Origin: Rhodoplanes serenus
GTDB lineage: Bacteria; Pseudomonadota; Alphaproteobacteria; Rhizobiales; Xanthobacteraceae
Assembly: GCA_945893145.1 (NCBI GenBank)
Contig: CAMDDZ010000020.1
Location: forward strand, 1 to 64,000
Reading direction: 5' to 3'
DNA: 64,000 nucleotides
The notes beneath the pieces are model-generated. The model was not told where the DNA came from. It saw nothing but the letters and a program-made list of their open reading frames with translations, and made no database searches. Positions 57,698-64,000 of the stretch are shown in pieces. The position numbers and the translations under genes were made by a program. Each line of letters starts with the position of its first letter. Within the stretch, counting starts at the first letter, position 1.

Positions 57698-58699
57698 GTG
57701 CTGGGAGCCATTCTCACGCTGCTGTCAGCCGCGAGCTTTGCGCTGAACAACGCGGCGGCCCGCCGCGCCGTGCTGACCGGCACGCCAAGCCAGGGCATGG
57801 CGATCAGCATTCCGGTGGGCGTGGTGTGTTTCCTGTTCGTCGCGCTGGTGGTCGGCGCCTTTGGCGGGCTCGCGCCGTTCTCGCCGAGGGCCGCGGCCTG
57901 GATGGCGCTGGTCGGTGTGCAGCACTTCGTCGTTGGACGATATTGCAACTACACCGCCAATCAGGCGGCGGGCGTCAATCTGACGGCGCCCGTGATCCAG
58001 CTCCAGGTCATCGTCACGCTGGTGCTCGCGGTGACCATTCTGGGCGAGCCCTGCACGCTGCTGCAGGCCATCGGCGGCGTCCTGATCGTTGCGGGCTCGA
58101 TCGTCACCCAGCGCCAGCAATTGCGGCGCTCCGCAACGGCGAATGCCGCGACTGCGGACACAACCCGAAAAACCCCGGCATTCACACCAGCCAAGCTGAA
58201 GGGTTTCGTGTTCGCCGGATGCGCCGCCGTGGCGTATGGCTCCTCTCCGATCCCGGCGCGTTTTGCTTTGGAGGACACCGGTGCGGCGAGCGGCGTGCTC
58301 GGTGGCCTGATCGCCTATGGGGCCGCAACCGTCGTGGTCGCGCTTGCGCTGCTGTGGCCGGCGATCCGGCGCAATGTCGCGGCGCTCAAACGCGATAACG
58401 CCCTTTGGTTTGCCTACTCCGGCGTGCTCGTCGCCATGGCGCAGGGCCTTTTCTTTGCAGCCGTTGCTGTGGCGCCGGTGCTGCTGGTGATGCCGCTGTT
58501 GCAGACATCGCTGGTGTTTCGTCTGCTGTTTTCGAACCTGCTCAATCCCGATCATGAGGTGTTCGGATTTCTGGTGCTGACAGGGGTCGCCACGTCCATT
58601 GCGGGCGCCCTGCTGGTCTCGATCGACACCGGCCTTATTATGCATGCGCTCGCCGTGCCGGACGCGATCGCCCATGTGCTGAGCTGGCGCATTGGATAA
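57698..58699 (+). CDS. DMT-superfamily (EamA) transporter
   Basis: A 333-residue inner-membrane carrier with ten predicted helices in two EamA repeats, starting at GTG 57698, 10 bp after the dehydrogenase stop. The first repeat (AILTLLSAASFALNNAAARRAV) ends with VTILGEPCTLLQAIGGVLIVAGSIV, the usual DMT helix pair; a 35-residue polar linker (QQLRRSATANAATADTTRKTP) separates the second repeat. Substrate and direction are unknown; metabolite export is the common role. Confidence 0.85.
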   Translation: MLGAILTLLSAASFALNNAAARRAVLTGTPSQGMAISIPVGVVCFLFVALVVGAFGGLAPFSPRAAAWMALVGVQHFVVGRYCNYTANQAAGVNLTAPVIQLQVIVTLVLAVTILGEPCTLLQAIGGVLIVAGSIVTQRQQLRRSATANAATADTTRKTPAFTPAKLKGFVFAGCAAVAYGSSPIPARFALEDTGAASGVLGGLIAYGAATVVVALALLWPAIRRNVAALKRDNALWFAYSGVLVAMAQGLFFAAVAVAPVLLVMPLLQTSLVFRLLFSNLLNPDHEVFGFLVLTGVATSIAGALLVSIDTGLIMHALAVPDAIAHVLSWRIG

Positions 58700-58773
58700 C
58701 GCGCGCCGGGCCTGAACATCCGCCGCAGAACTGCTAGTCTTCGACCCGAAGTCCAGCCGGATACGGGGCGCCC

Positions 58774-59751
58774 ATGACAATGTTCAGCCGAGCCGCCATT
58801 GCGGCGCTGTTGCTGCTGCAAGGCACCGCGATTGTCCGCGCGGAAACCTGGCCGAGCCGCTCGATCACCATGGTGGTTGGATTTGCGCCGGGCGGCGGCA
58901 CGGACGTGCTCGGCCGCATCATCGCCAAACGCCTGTCCGAGGTGCTTGGCCAGCAGGTCATCGTCGAGAACGTCGGCGGCGCCGGCGGCATGGTGGGCTC
59001 GGCGCGCGTCGTCAAGGCTGCGCCCGACGGCTACACCATCGTGCTCGGCAGCCGCGCCGACGCCATCAACCAAACGCTCTACAAGAAGCCGCTTTACGAT
59101 CTGCGCACCGATCTCTTGCCGGTGGTGCTGATCGCCGACCAACCGACCGTGCTAATCGCGCGGCCGAACTTTCCGGCCACGAACCTCGCCGAACTGATCG
59201 CCTACGTGAAGAAGAACCAGGACTCGATCAAGTTCGCCTCCGCGGGCGCCGGCTCGACCGGCCATCTTGACTGCGTGCGCTTCAACGCCGCTATCGGCGT
59301 CAAGGTCACGCACGTGCCGTATCGCGGCGGCGGCCCGGCGATGCAGGACCTGATCGGCGACCGCGTCGATTACATCTGCACGCTGAGCGCCACGGCCGTG
59401 CCGCAGATCGAGAGCAAGCTGGTGAAGCCGATCGCGGTGTTTTCCCCCGCCCGCGTGCCGATGCTGCCCGACATGCCGACCGCCAAGGAGCAGGGTTTCA
59501 CCAGCTTCGAAGCCTCGACCTGGTTCGGACTGATGGTACCGAAGGGCACGCCCGACGCGATCATCAAGCGGCTGCACGACGCCACCGTCGAGGCGATGAA
59601 CACGCCGTCGGTGCAGGAGCAGGCGCTGAAGACCGGCTCGCTGATCGTTCCGCCCGAGAAGCGCTCGACCGAGTTCTTCCGCAAATATGTCGAGGACGAG
59701 ATTGGCGTCAACGCCGAGCCGATCAAGGCGACCGGCGCGGTGATCGAATAA
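58774..59751 (+). CDS. Tripartite tricarboxylate transporter receptor (Bug family) (2)
   Basis: A 325-residue periplasmic receptor: signal peptide ending VRA, then ETWPSRSITMVVGFAPGGGTDVLGRIIAKRLSEVLGQQVIVENVGGAGG. KVTHVPYRGGGPAMQDLIGDRVDY and EQGFTSFEASTWFGLMVPKGTPD are Bug signatures around the carboxylate pocket. It follows the DMT gene by 74 bp, and no TctAB genes are near. Ligand unknown. Confidence 0.93.
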   Translation: MTMFSRAAIAALLLLQGTAIVRAETWPSRSITMVVGFAPGGGTDVLGRIIAKRLSEVLGQQVIVENVGGAGGMVGSARVVKAAPDGYTIVLGSRADAINQTLYKKPLYDLRTDLLPVVLIADQPTVLIARPNFPATNLAELIAYVKKNQDSIKFASAGAGSTGHLDCVRFNAAIGVKVTHVPYRGGGPAMQDLIGDRVDYICTLSATAVPQIESKLVKPIAVFSPARVPMLPDMPTAKEQGFTSFEASTWFGLMVPKGTPDAIIKRLHDATVEAMNTPSVQEQALKTGSLIVPPEKRSTEFFRKYVEDEIGVNAEPIKATGAVIE

Positions 59752-60394
59752 GCCGCGGTATTCCTAACCGCACAGCCGCCGCGGATCGCAATCGATGTCC
59801 CAAGCTTAGATGAACCGAGTGCTGCTCGGTTGCTCGATACAATCGAGAAACTTCAGACGACGAGATGCCCCGCTTCGAAATAGGCATCACGACCTCACCA
59901 GCTTCCACGCCCACACCAAAATCACTACGGCTACCGGTACTGCAACGATAAGGGCGGCGACGCCCTTAGCGGATAGCACCGCGCCGAAGATTGAGAACAC
60001 CAGTTCATTGGGAGCGTCCACCACGGATTTCTCCATTGAAATTTTCAATGGCACCGGGAGACAGGGGTATAGGGGGCTAGGTTTAACAGTCACGCAAGAG
60101 TGGTCACAGCAAGCGGCCTAGGCCGCGCTTCTCATAAGCTTATGATTTCACTGAAAATAATTTTTCTCGGCGACTCCAAATTGGTCTAGGCAGCTATTCA
60201 GTAATCAGCGGCCTAGAATTTTTGATGCAGTTAAACCATTGAGCGATAAGAAACTTCTCTGCGCGATTTGGATTCAATGTCGCACGTGCGACACCGTTAT
60301 ATGGATACTTCGACAAATGCGCGTTGATCAGACCGATCACCGTGACATGAGCCGTCGTTTCGCAAGTCAAAAACTTCTTTCGTTATGAGAGGTC
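59752..60394. other. 643-bp AT-richer intergenic region with palindromes
   Basis: The region between the Bug receptor and the end of the second UbiD gene is less GC-rich than its surroundings. It holds a 19-bp palindrome CCATTGAAA(T)TTTCAATGG at 60033-60051, a 14-bp palindrome GCGGCCTAGGCCGC at 60113-60126 with AGCGGCCTAG repeated at 60207-60216, and a perfect 16-bp palindrome TGTCGCACGTGCGACA at 60278-60293. One small minus-strand frame (59887-60036) is possible. No other gene or RNA was recognised. Confidence 0.6.
59887..60036 (-). CDS. Possible 49-residue single-helix membrane protein
   Basis: A short frame MEKSVVDAPNELVFSIFGAV... with one strong hydrophobic helix (VAALIVAVPVAVVILVWAW) and a basic C-terminal end (KLVRS), as in small inner-membrane proteins. 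The start ATG lies inside the 60033-60051 palindrome, which might regulate it. There is no clear ribosome site and no known homologue, so it may be chance. Confidence 0.3.
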   Translation of the reverse strand: MEKSVVDAPNELVFSIFGAVLSAKGVAALIVAVPVAVVILVWAWKLVRS

Positions 60395-61936
60395 TTACTT
60401 CCCTTTCAGCATGTATCGCCCGCTCTCGTTGCGCGTGAGCGTGCCTGCGGCGTAAAGCCCATCGAGTTCGCGCACCAGTTCGCGGCCGTCGCGAGTGCCT
60501 GCCGCAACCATCAGCTCGAGGAAGCTTGCAGGCTTTTCGGCCAGCACGTCGGCGACCGAGCGCTTGCCGTTGGCGCCATTCTGTTTTGCCATCACCGGCG
60601 GAAGCGGCACGCCCCATTCCAGCGAATTTCGCTTGCCGAACGGGATGGTGCAGTCGAAGCCGATCTTGGCGCCGACCCGCGCGCCGCCAAGCGACGGATC
60701 GAGCGGCACCACGCGGAAGCCTGACGCCGTGACGGTGTCGCGGTCGCCCTGATAGCGCGTCGCCAGCCCCCAGTCGCACTGCTCGTCGGAGAACACGTCG
60801 ATGTCGTCGTCGAATACGAACACCTGCTTGGCCTCGGCCATGCTGCCGAACACCGCAGCGATGGCGTTCCGCGCCTCGCCCGGCACGCGCTGCCGGATCG
60901 AGACGCGCACGTTGTACATGCCGCCGCTCGATGGCGTCGCAAAGCACGCGACCGGCTCGCGCACCGCGGTCACGAGACCCGCCCAGGCCGCGGATTCGGT
61001 CTTCACCGTGGTGAGCTGCGCGGTGTCGGTGCGGCCGAGCTGCTTGCCGCCGATGGTCACGGTCTGAAACAGCGCATCCTTGCGGTGCGTAATCGCGGTC
61101 AAGTGAAACACCGGGTTGCGCTTCACCACGCCGTAGTAACCGACGTATTCGCCATAGGGGCCTTCCGGCTCAGCGTGGCCCTTGGGGTCGAGATAGCCCT
61201 CCAGCACGTATTCGGCGTCAGCCGGAACATAGATGTCGTTGGTCACGCATTTGACGATCGGCACCGGCGCGCCGCGCAGCGCACCCAGCACCTCAAGCTC
61301 GTCCATCGGCGGATTCATGCTGACCGCGGCCATGAAGTCGCATGGGCTCGAGCCGACCACATAGGCCACCGGCGTCTTCTCGCCTTTCGCCACGGCTTCG
61401 AGATAGATCGCGCGCGCGTCGCTCGGTGCGATCATGTCGATGCCGGCCTGACGCGGGCCGCGCAGCATCATGCGCCGGCAACCGATGTTGTGGTGGCCGG
61501 TGTCGCGGAACTGCATGACGTCGAGGCCCGCCGAAATATAGGGCGCGCCATCCTCGCCATGCTGCAGATGCACCGGCAGCGCGCAGAGATCGGCGTCATC
61601 GCCCTTCAACACCACCTGCTGCACCGGCGCCTCGCTGGCCGCAACCTTGACGGGTTTCTGCGGATTGGCGAGCCGCTTCATCACCTCGGGCAGCAGCCCC
61701 GTTTCGTCGGTGTCGAGTGCGAGCGCCAGCCGCTTGCGTGAGCCCATAACGTTGCCGATCAGCTCGGCCTTCTCGGGGCCGACCGCCTTGAACCAGGTCG
61801 CGCGCGGATTGCCCTCGAGCACCGCCGCCACATCGACCAGATCGATCGGTCTGTCATGCACATCGCATTCGCCAAGCTGCACCAGACGCTCGACGAAGCG
61901 GCGCAGACGAAATCGTTCGGTATCGGCGGCGGCCAT
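60395..61936 (-). CDS. UbiD family decarboxylase (2)
   Basis: A 513-residue prenylated-FMN-dependent (de)carboxylase, clearly paralogous to the one at 37713 (shared ERFRLRRF start, NIGCRRMMLR, PEGPYGEYVGYY with the E-x4-E pair, NPVFHLTAITHRKDALFQT and GEARNAI). ATG 61936 has GGGAGG five bases upstream; the in-frame extension further upstream, beginning MQVMQELQIR, is translation of the hairpin element and should not be annotated. It is monocistronic and divergent from the hydrolase. The prFMN synthase UbiX is not in the window. Confidence 0.92.
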   Translation of the reverse strand: MAAADTERFRLRRFVERLVQLGECDVHDRPIDLVDVAAVLEGNPRATWFKAVGPEKAELIGNVMGSRKRLALALDTDETGLLPEVMKRLANPQKPVKVAASEAPVQQVVLKGDDADLCALPVHLQHGEDGAPYISAGLDVMQFRDTGHHNIGCRRMMLRGPRQAGIDMIAPSDARAIYLEAVAKGEKTPVAYVVGSSPCDFMAAVSMNPPMDELEVLGALRGAPVPIVKCVTNDIYVPADAEYVLEGYLDPKGHAEPEGPYGEYVGYYGVVKRNPVFHLTAITHRKDALFQTVTIGGKQLGRTDTAQLTTVKTESAAWAGLVTAVREPVACFATPSSGGMYNVRVSIRQRVPGEARNAIAAVFGSMAEAKQVFVFDDDIDVFSDEQCDWGLATRYQGDRDTVTASGFRVVPLDPSLGGARVGAKIGFDCTIPFGKRNSLEWGVPLPPVMAKQNGANGKRSVADVLAEKPASFLELMVAAGTRDGRELVRELDGLYAAGTLTRNESGRYMLKGK

Positions 61937-61988
61937 TGCGGCCTCCCTGGATTGCAACGTGGGACAAGATTGTAGATTGTTTCGCAAC

Positions 61989-62156
61989 CTAGTGCCGCGG
62001 ATTTGAAGTTCCTGCATCACCTGCAACGAGCTCGTTCAGGAACTTCAAATCGATAAGGGGCACTAGCATCGTATACTTGCTAGTGCCCCTTTTGTTTCCG
62101 AAGTTCGTGTCAGAGCATGCTGCGATGCATCACGAACTTCGGAAACGGGGCACTAG
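61989..62156. repeat. Double-hairpin palindromic element, copy 2 (inverted, B-A)
   Basis: Hairpin B: arms 61989-62014 and 62037-62066; hairpin A: arms 62080-62109 and 62131-62156; spacer 62067-62079. Read on the minus strand the order is A-B as in copy 1. By hand count the A loops agree at 18 of 21 positions and the B loops at 17 of 22, and the spacers share CAAGT.TA, so the two are homologous copies of one 165-168 bp unit. This copy occupies the divergent region between UbiD (2) and the alpha/beta hydrolase. Confidence 0.9.
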
Positions 62157-62173
62157 GTAGGGAGAGCACGGTC

Positions 62174-62953
62174 ATGCCGGGGACGGAAACGAAACACAAG
62201 GTCCGCGACGTCAATGTGCGGATGTTGCGGGGCGGGTCCGGCCCGCCGCTGGTCTTCCTGCATGGCGCCAACGGCCTGCCGGTGTGGCTGCCGGTGTTCG
62301 ACCTGCTCGCCAAGAAGTTCGAGGTGTTCGTTCCGGAGCATCCGGGCTTCGGCTCGTCCGACAATCCGGCCTGGATGCGCAATATCGGCGATCTGGCGAT
62401 GTACTACCTCGATTTCCTCGACGGGCTCGGGCCGTATCAGGTCCATCTGGTCGGCCAATCGCTGGGCGGCTGGGCGGCCGCCGAGGTCGCGGTGCGCAAT
62501 TGCTCGCGGCTGGCGACGCTGTCACTGCTCGGGCCGGCCGGCATCCGGGTGAAGGGCATGCCCAGCGGCGACAACTTCATCTGGGATGCCGAGGAGTCGG
62601 TTCGCAATCTCTACCACGACCAGTCGATCCCCGACCGCATGCTGGCGATGCCGGTCAGCGACGAGCAGGCCGATCTGATGCTCAACAACCGGTTTGCCAC
62701 CGCCAAATTCGGCTGGGAGCCGCGCTGGTTCAATCCATCGCTGGAACGCTGGCTGCACCGCATCCGCATCCCGACGCTGGTGGTGTGGGGCAAGAACGAC
62801 AAGCTGTTCCCGAGCGCCTATGCGGCGCGCTGGGGTGAGCGGATCCCGGGCAGCCGGGTCGAGGTCATCGCCGATTGCGGCCACGTGCCGGCGGTGGAGA
62901 AGCCGGAGCAAACCGCCAAGGAAATCATCCGCCTCTATGCGGGGACACGCTGA
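62174..62953 (+). CDS. Alpha/beta hydrolase (meta-cleavage hydrolase-like)
   Basis: A 259-residue hydrolase. GPPLVFLHGANGLPVW is the oxyanion loop, GQSLGGWAA the nucleophile elbow, VVWGKNDKLFP carries the acid and DCGHVPAVEKPEQ the His of the triad. The pattern fits C-C hydrolases of aromatic meta-pathways and related esterases. ATG 62174 follows GGAGAG (62161-62166); an upstream in-frame ATG at 62117 falls in the hairpin element and gives a false N-terminus. Its stop overlaps the start of the flavin monooxygenase gene. Confidence 0.9.
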   Translation: MPGTETKHKVRDVNVRMLRGGSGPPLVFLHGANGLPVWLPVFDLLAKKFEVFVPEHPGFGSSDNPAWMRNIGDLAMYYLDFLDGLGPYQVHLVGQSLGGWAAAEVAVRNCSRLATLSLLGPAGIRVKGMPSGDNFIWDAEESVRNLYHDQSIPDRMLAMPVSDEQADLMLNNRFATAKFGWEPRWFNPSLERWLHRIRIPTLVVWGKNDKLFPSAYAARWGERIPGSRVEVIADCGHVPAVEKPEQTAKEIIRLYAGTR

Positions 62954-64000
62954 TGCAGTTCACCTTCTTCCATCTGATGCCCTATCGCCCGCTCGACTTG
63001 ACCGAGCGCCACAAGCATCGCGCCGGCTGGGTGGTGCTGCCCAACAGTCTGTACGATCCGAAGAAAGGCGCCGACGAATACCAGTCCTACATCGAGCAGC
63101 TGGTCTATGCCGAGAAGCTCGGCTTCGACGTGATTGCGGTCAATGAGCACCACCAGACCGCCTATGGCATGATGCCGGCGCCGAATCTGATTGCGGCGAA
63201 CCTCATTGCGCGCACCAGCAAGGCCAAGATCGCCATCATCGGCCGCGCGCTGCCGCTGGTGAACAATCCGGTCAACATCGCGGAGGAATTCGCGATGCTG
63301 GATAACCTGTCGCGCGGCCGCATCATCACCGGCTTCGTGCGCGGCATCGGCAACGAATACCACTCGACCGGCATCAATCCGTTCTTCTCGCATGAGCGCT
63401 ACCAGGAGGCGCACGACCTGATCGTGCAGGCATGGACCAAGCCCGGACCGACCTCATTCGAGGGCGAGCACTACAATGTGCGCTACGTGAACCTGTGGCC
63501 GCGCCCATACCAAACGCCGCATCCGCCGATCTGGATTCCGTCGATGGGCTCGTCCGAGACGATCAAGTGGGCGGCGGCGCCCGAACGCAAATATCCGTTC
63601 CTGGTCACCTTCAGCGGCCGCGATCTGGTGGCGCGCTATCTCAACCTCTATCGCGAGCAGGCCAAACAATTTGGCTATGAAGCCTCCGCCGACCAGCTCG
63701 GCTGGGCCACGCCGGTCTATGTCGCCGACACCGACGAACGCGCGCGCCAGGAGGCCAAGGCCGGCATGGAAACGCTGTTCAACGATTTCCTGGCAGTGCC
63801 ATTTCAAATGTTGCTGCCGCCCGGCTACATGTCGCTGCCGTCGATGAAGAACACCTTGAAGATGCGCAAGGCGCTCGGCGCGCAGAAGCGCCACAGCATC
63901 GATGAGCTGATGGAGAGCGGCACCGTGGTGGTCGGCTCGCCGCAGACGGTGCGCGACGAGCTCTCGAAGCTGCGCGACGCAACCGGCGCCGGCAAGCTCA
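62953..64000 (+). CDS. LLM-class flavin-dependent oxidoreductase, 3' end outside window
   Basis: At least 349 residues of a bacterial luciferase-like TIM-barrel monooxygenase. The start is MQFTFFHLMPYRPLDL; GFDVIAVNEHHQTAYGMMPAPNLIAANLIARTSKAKI is the F420/FMN-site region typical of the family, followed by NPVNIAEEFAMLDNLSRGRIITGFVRG. ATG 62953 overlaps the hydrolase stop by one base (TGATG), so the pair is an operon. No stop occurs before the window ends; VVVGSPQTVRDEL near the edge is close to the usual C-terminus. Confidence 0.92.
   Translation, partial: MQFTFFHLMPYRPLDLTERHKHRAGWVVLPNSLYDPKKGADEYQSYIEQLVYAEKLGFDVIAVNEHHQTAYGMMPAPNLIAANLIARTSKAKIAIIGRALPLVNNPVNIAEEFAMLDNLSRGRIITGFVRGIGNEYHSTGINPFFSHERYQEAHDLIVQAWTKPGPTSFEGEHYNVRYVNLWPRPYQTPHPPIWIPSMGSSETIKWAAAPERKYPFLVTFSGRDLVARYLNLYREQAKQFGYEASADQLGWATPVYVADTDERARQEAKAGMETLFNDFLAVPFQMLLPPGYMSLPSMKNTLKMRKALGAQKRHSIDELMESGTVVVGSPQTVRDELSKLRDATGAGKL

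Noticed and set aside
60278..60293. 16-bp palindrome as a terminator for UbiD (2)
   Set aside because: It has no loop and no following T-run; an operator or chance palindrome is more likely.

Overview
The window is high-GC DNA from an alphaproteobacterium, most likely a soil or rhizosphere member of the Hyphomicrobiales (Bradyrhizobium/Rhodoplanes/Pseudolabrys-like; inferred from gene content and arrangement, not from a marker gene). Supporting signs are the guaB...rsmB-type...guaA and ppx-rlmE arrangements, orphan tripartite-tricarboxylate (Bug) receptors, many taurine/nitrate-type ABC importers, UbiD decarboxylases, molybdenum hydroxylases, MmgE/PrpD and hydantoinase genes. No rRNA, tRNA or CRISPR array was seen, and no gene for a recognisable transcription factor was found in 64 kb.

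Layout. 1-5.4 kb: the 3' part of a structured RNA (possibly 6S), an ArsC/Spx-like gene, a metallophosphoesterase, then a 3.8-kb segment (Lin0512-family gene, small secreted protein, P-type ATPase). That segment is bounded by an exact 19-bp direct repeat of the guaA 3' end, as expected for an island inserted at guaA. 5.4-16.1 kb is housekeeping: guaB, an MDR reductase, an O-methyltransferase, a MAPEG protein, an RsmB-type methyltransferase and guaA on the minus strand; then an MFS exporter, rlmE and a Ppx/GppA phosphatase.

16.3-32 kb is catabolic. A plus-strand operon encodes a molybdenum hydroxylase large subunit, two MFS carriers, a nitrilase and a nitroreductase. A type I solute-binding protein gene lies divergent from an extradiol dioxygenase gene, which is followed by the alpha, beta and reductase genes of a Rieske ring-hydroxylating oxygenase. 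An ABC exporter pair and an isocitrate/isopropylmalate-type dehydrogenase follow.

32-42 kb: a Bug receptor, a cupin, a Tat-exported oxalate-decarboxylase-like bicupin, a UbiD gene in operon with a complete ABC importer, a second molybdenum hydroxylase large subunit and a zinc-ribbon protein. 42.6-53.4 kb is one minus-strand operon: hydantoinase A and B, three tandem paralogous binding proteins, ATPase, two permeases, MmgE/PrpD and probably a DUF427 gene. It looks like an uptake-and-hydrolysis module for a cyclic amide or related compound.

53.5-64 kb: a PEP mutase/isocitrate lyase-family gene, a lysophospholipid acyltransferase, a fourth related binding protein, a 3-hydroxyacyl-CoA dehydrogenase, a DMT carrier, a Bug receptor, a second UbiD, an alpha/beta hydrolase and a luciferase-like flavin monooxygenase cut by the window end. 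A 165-bp double-hairpin repeat occurs twice in opposite orientation (56588-56752 and 61989-62156), bracketing about 5.2 kb. It creates false N-terminal extensions on neighbouring open frames.
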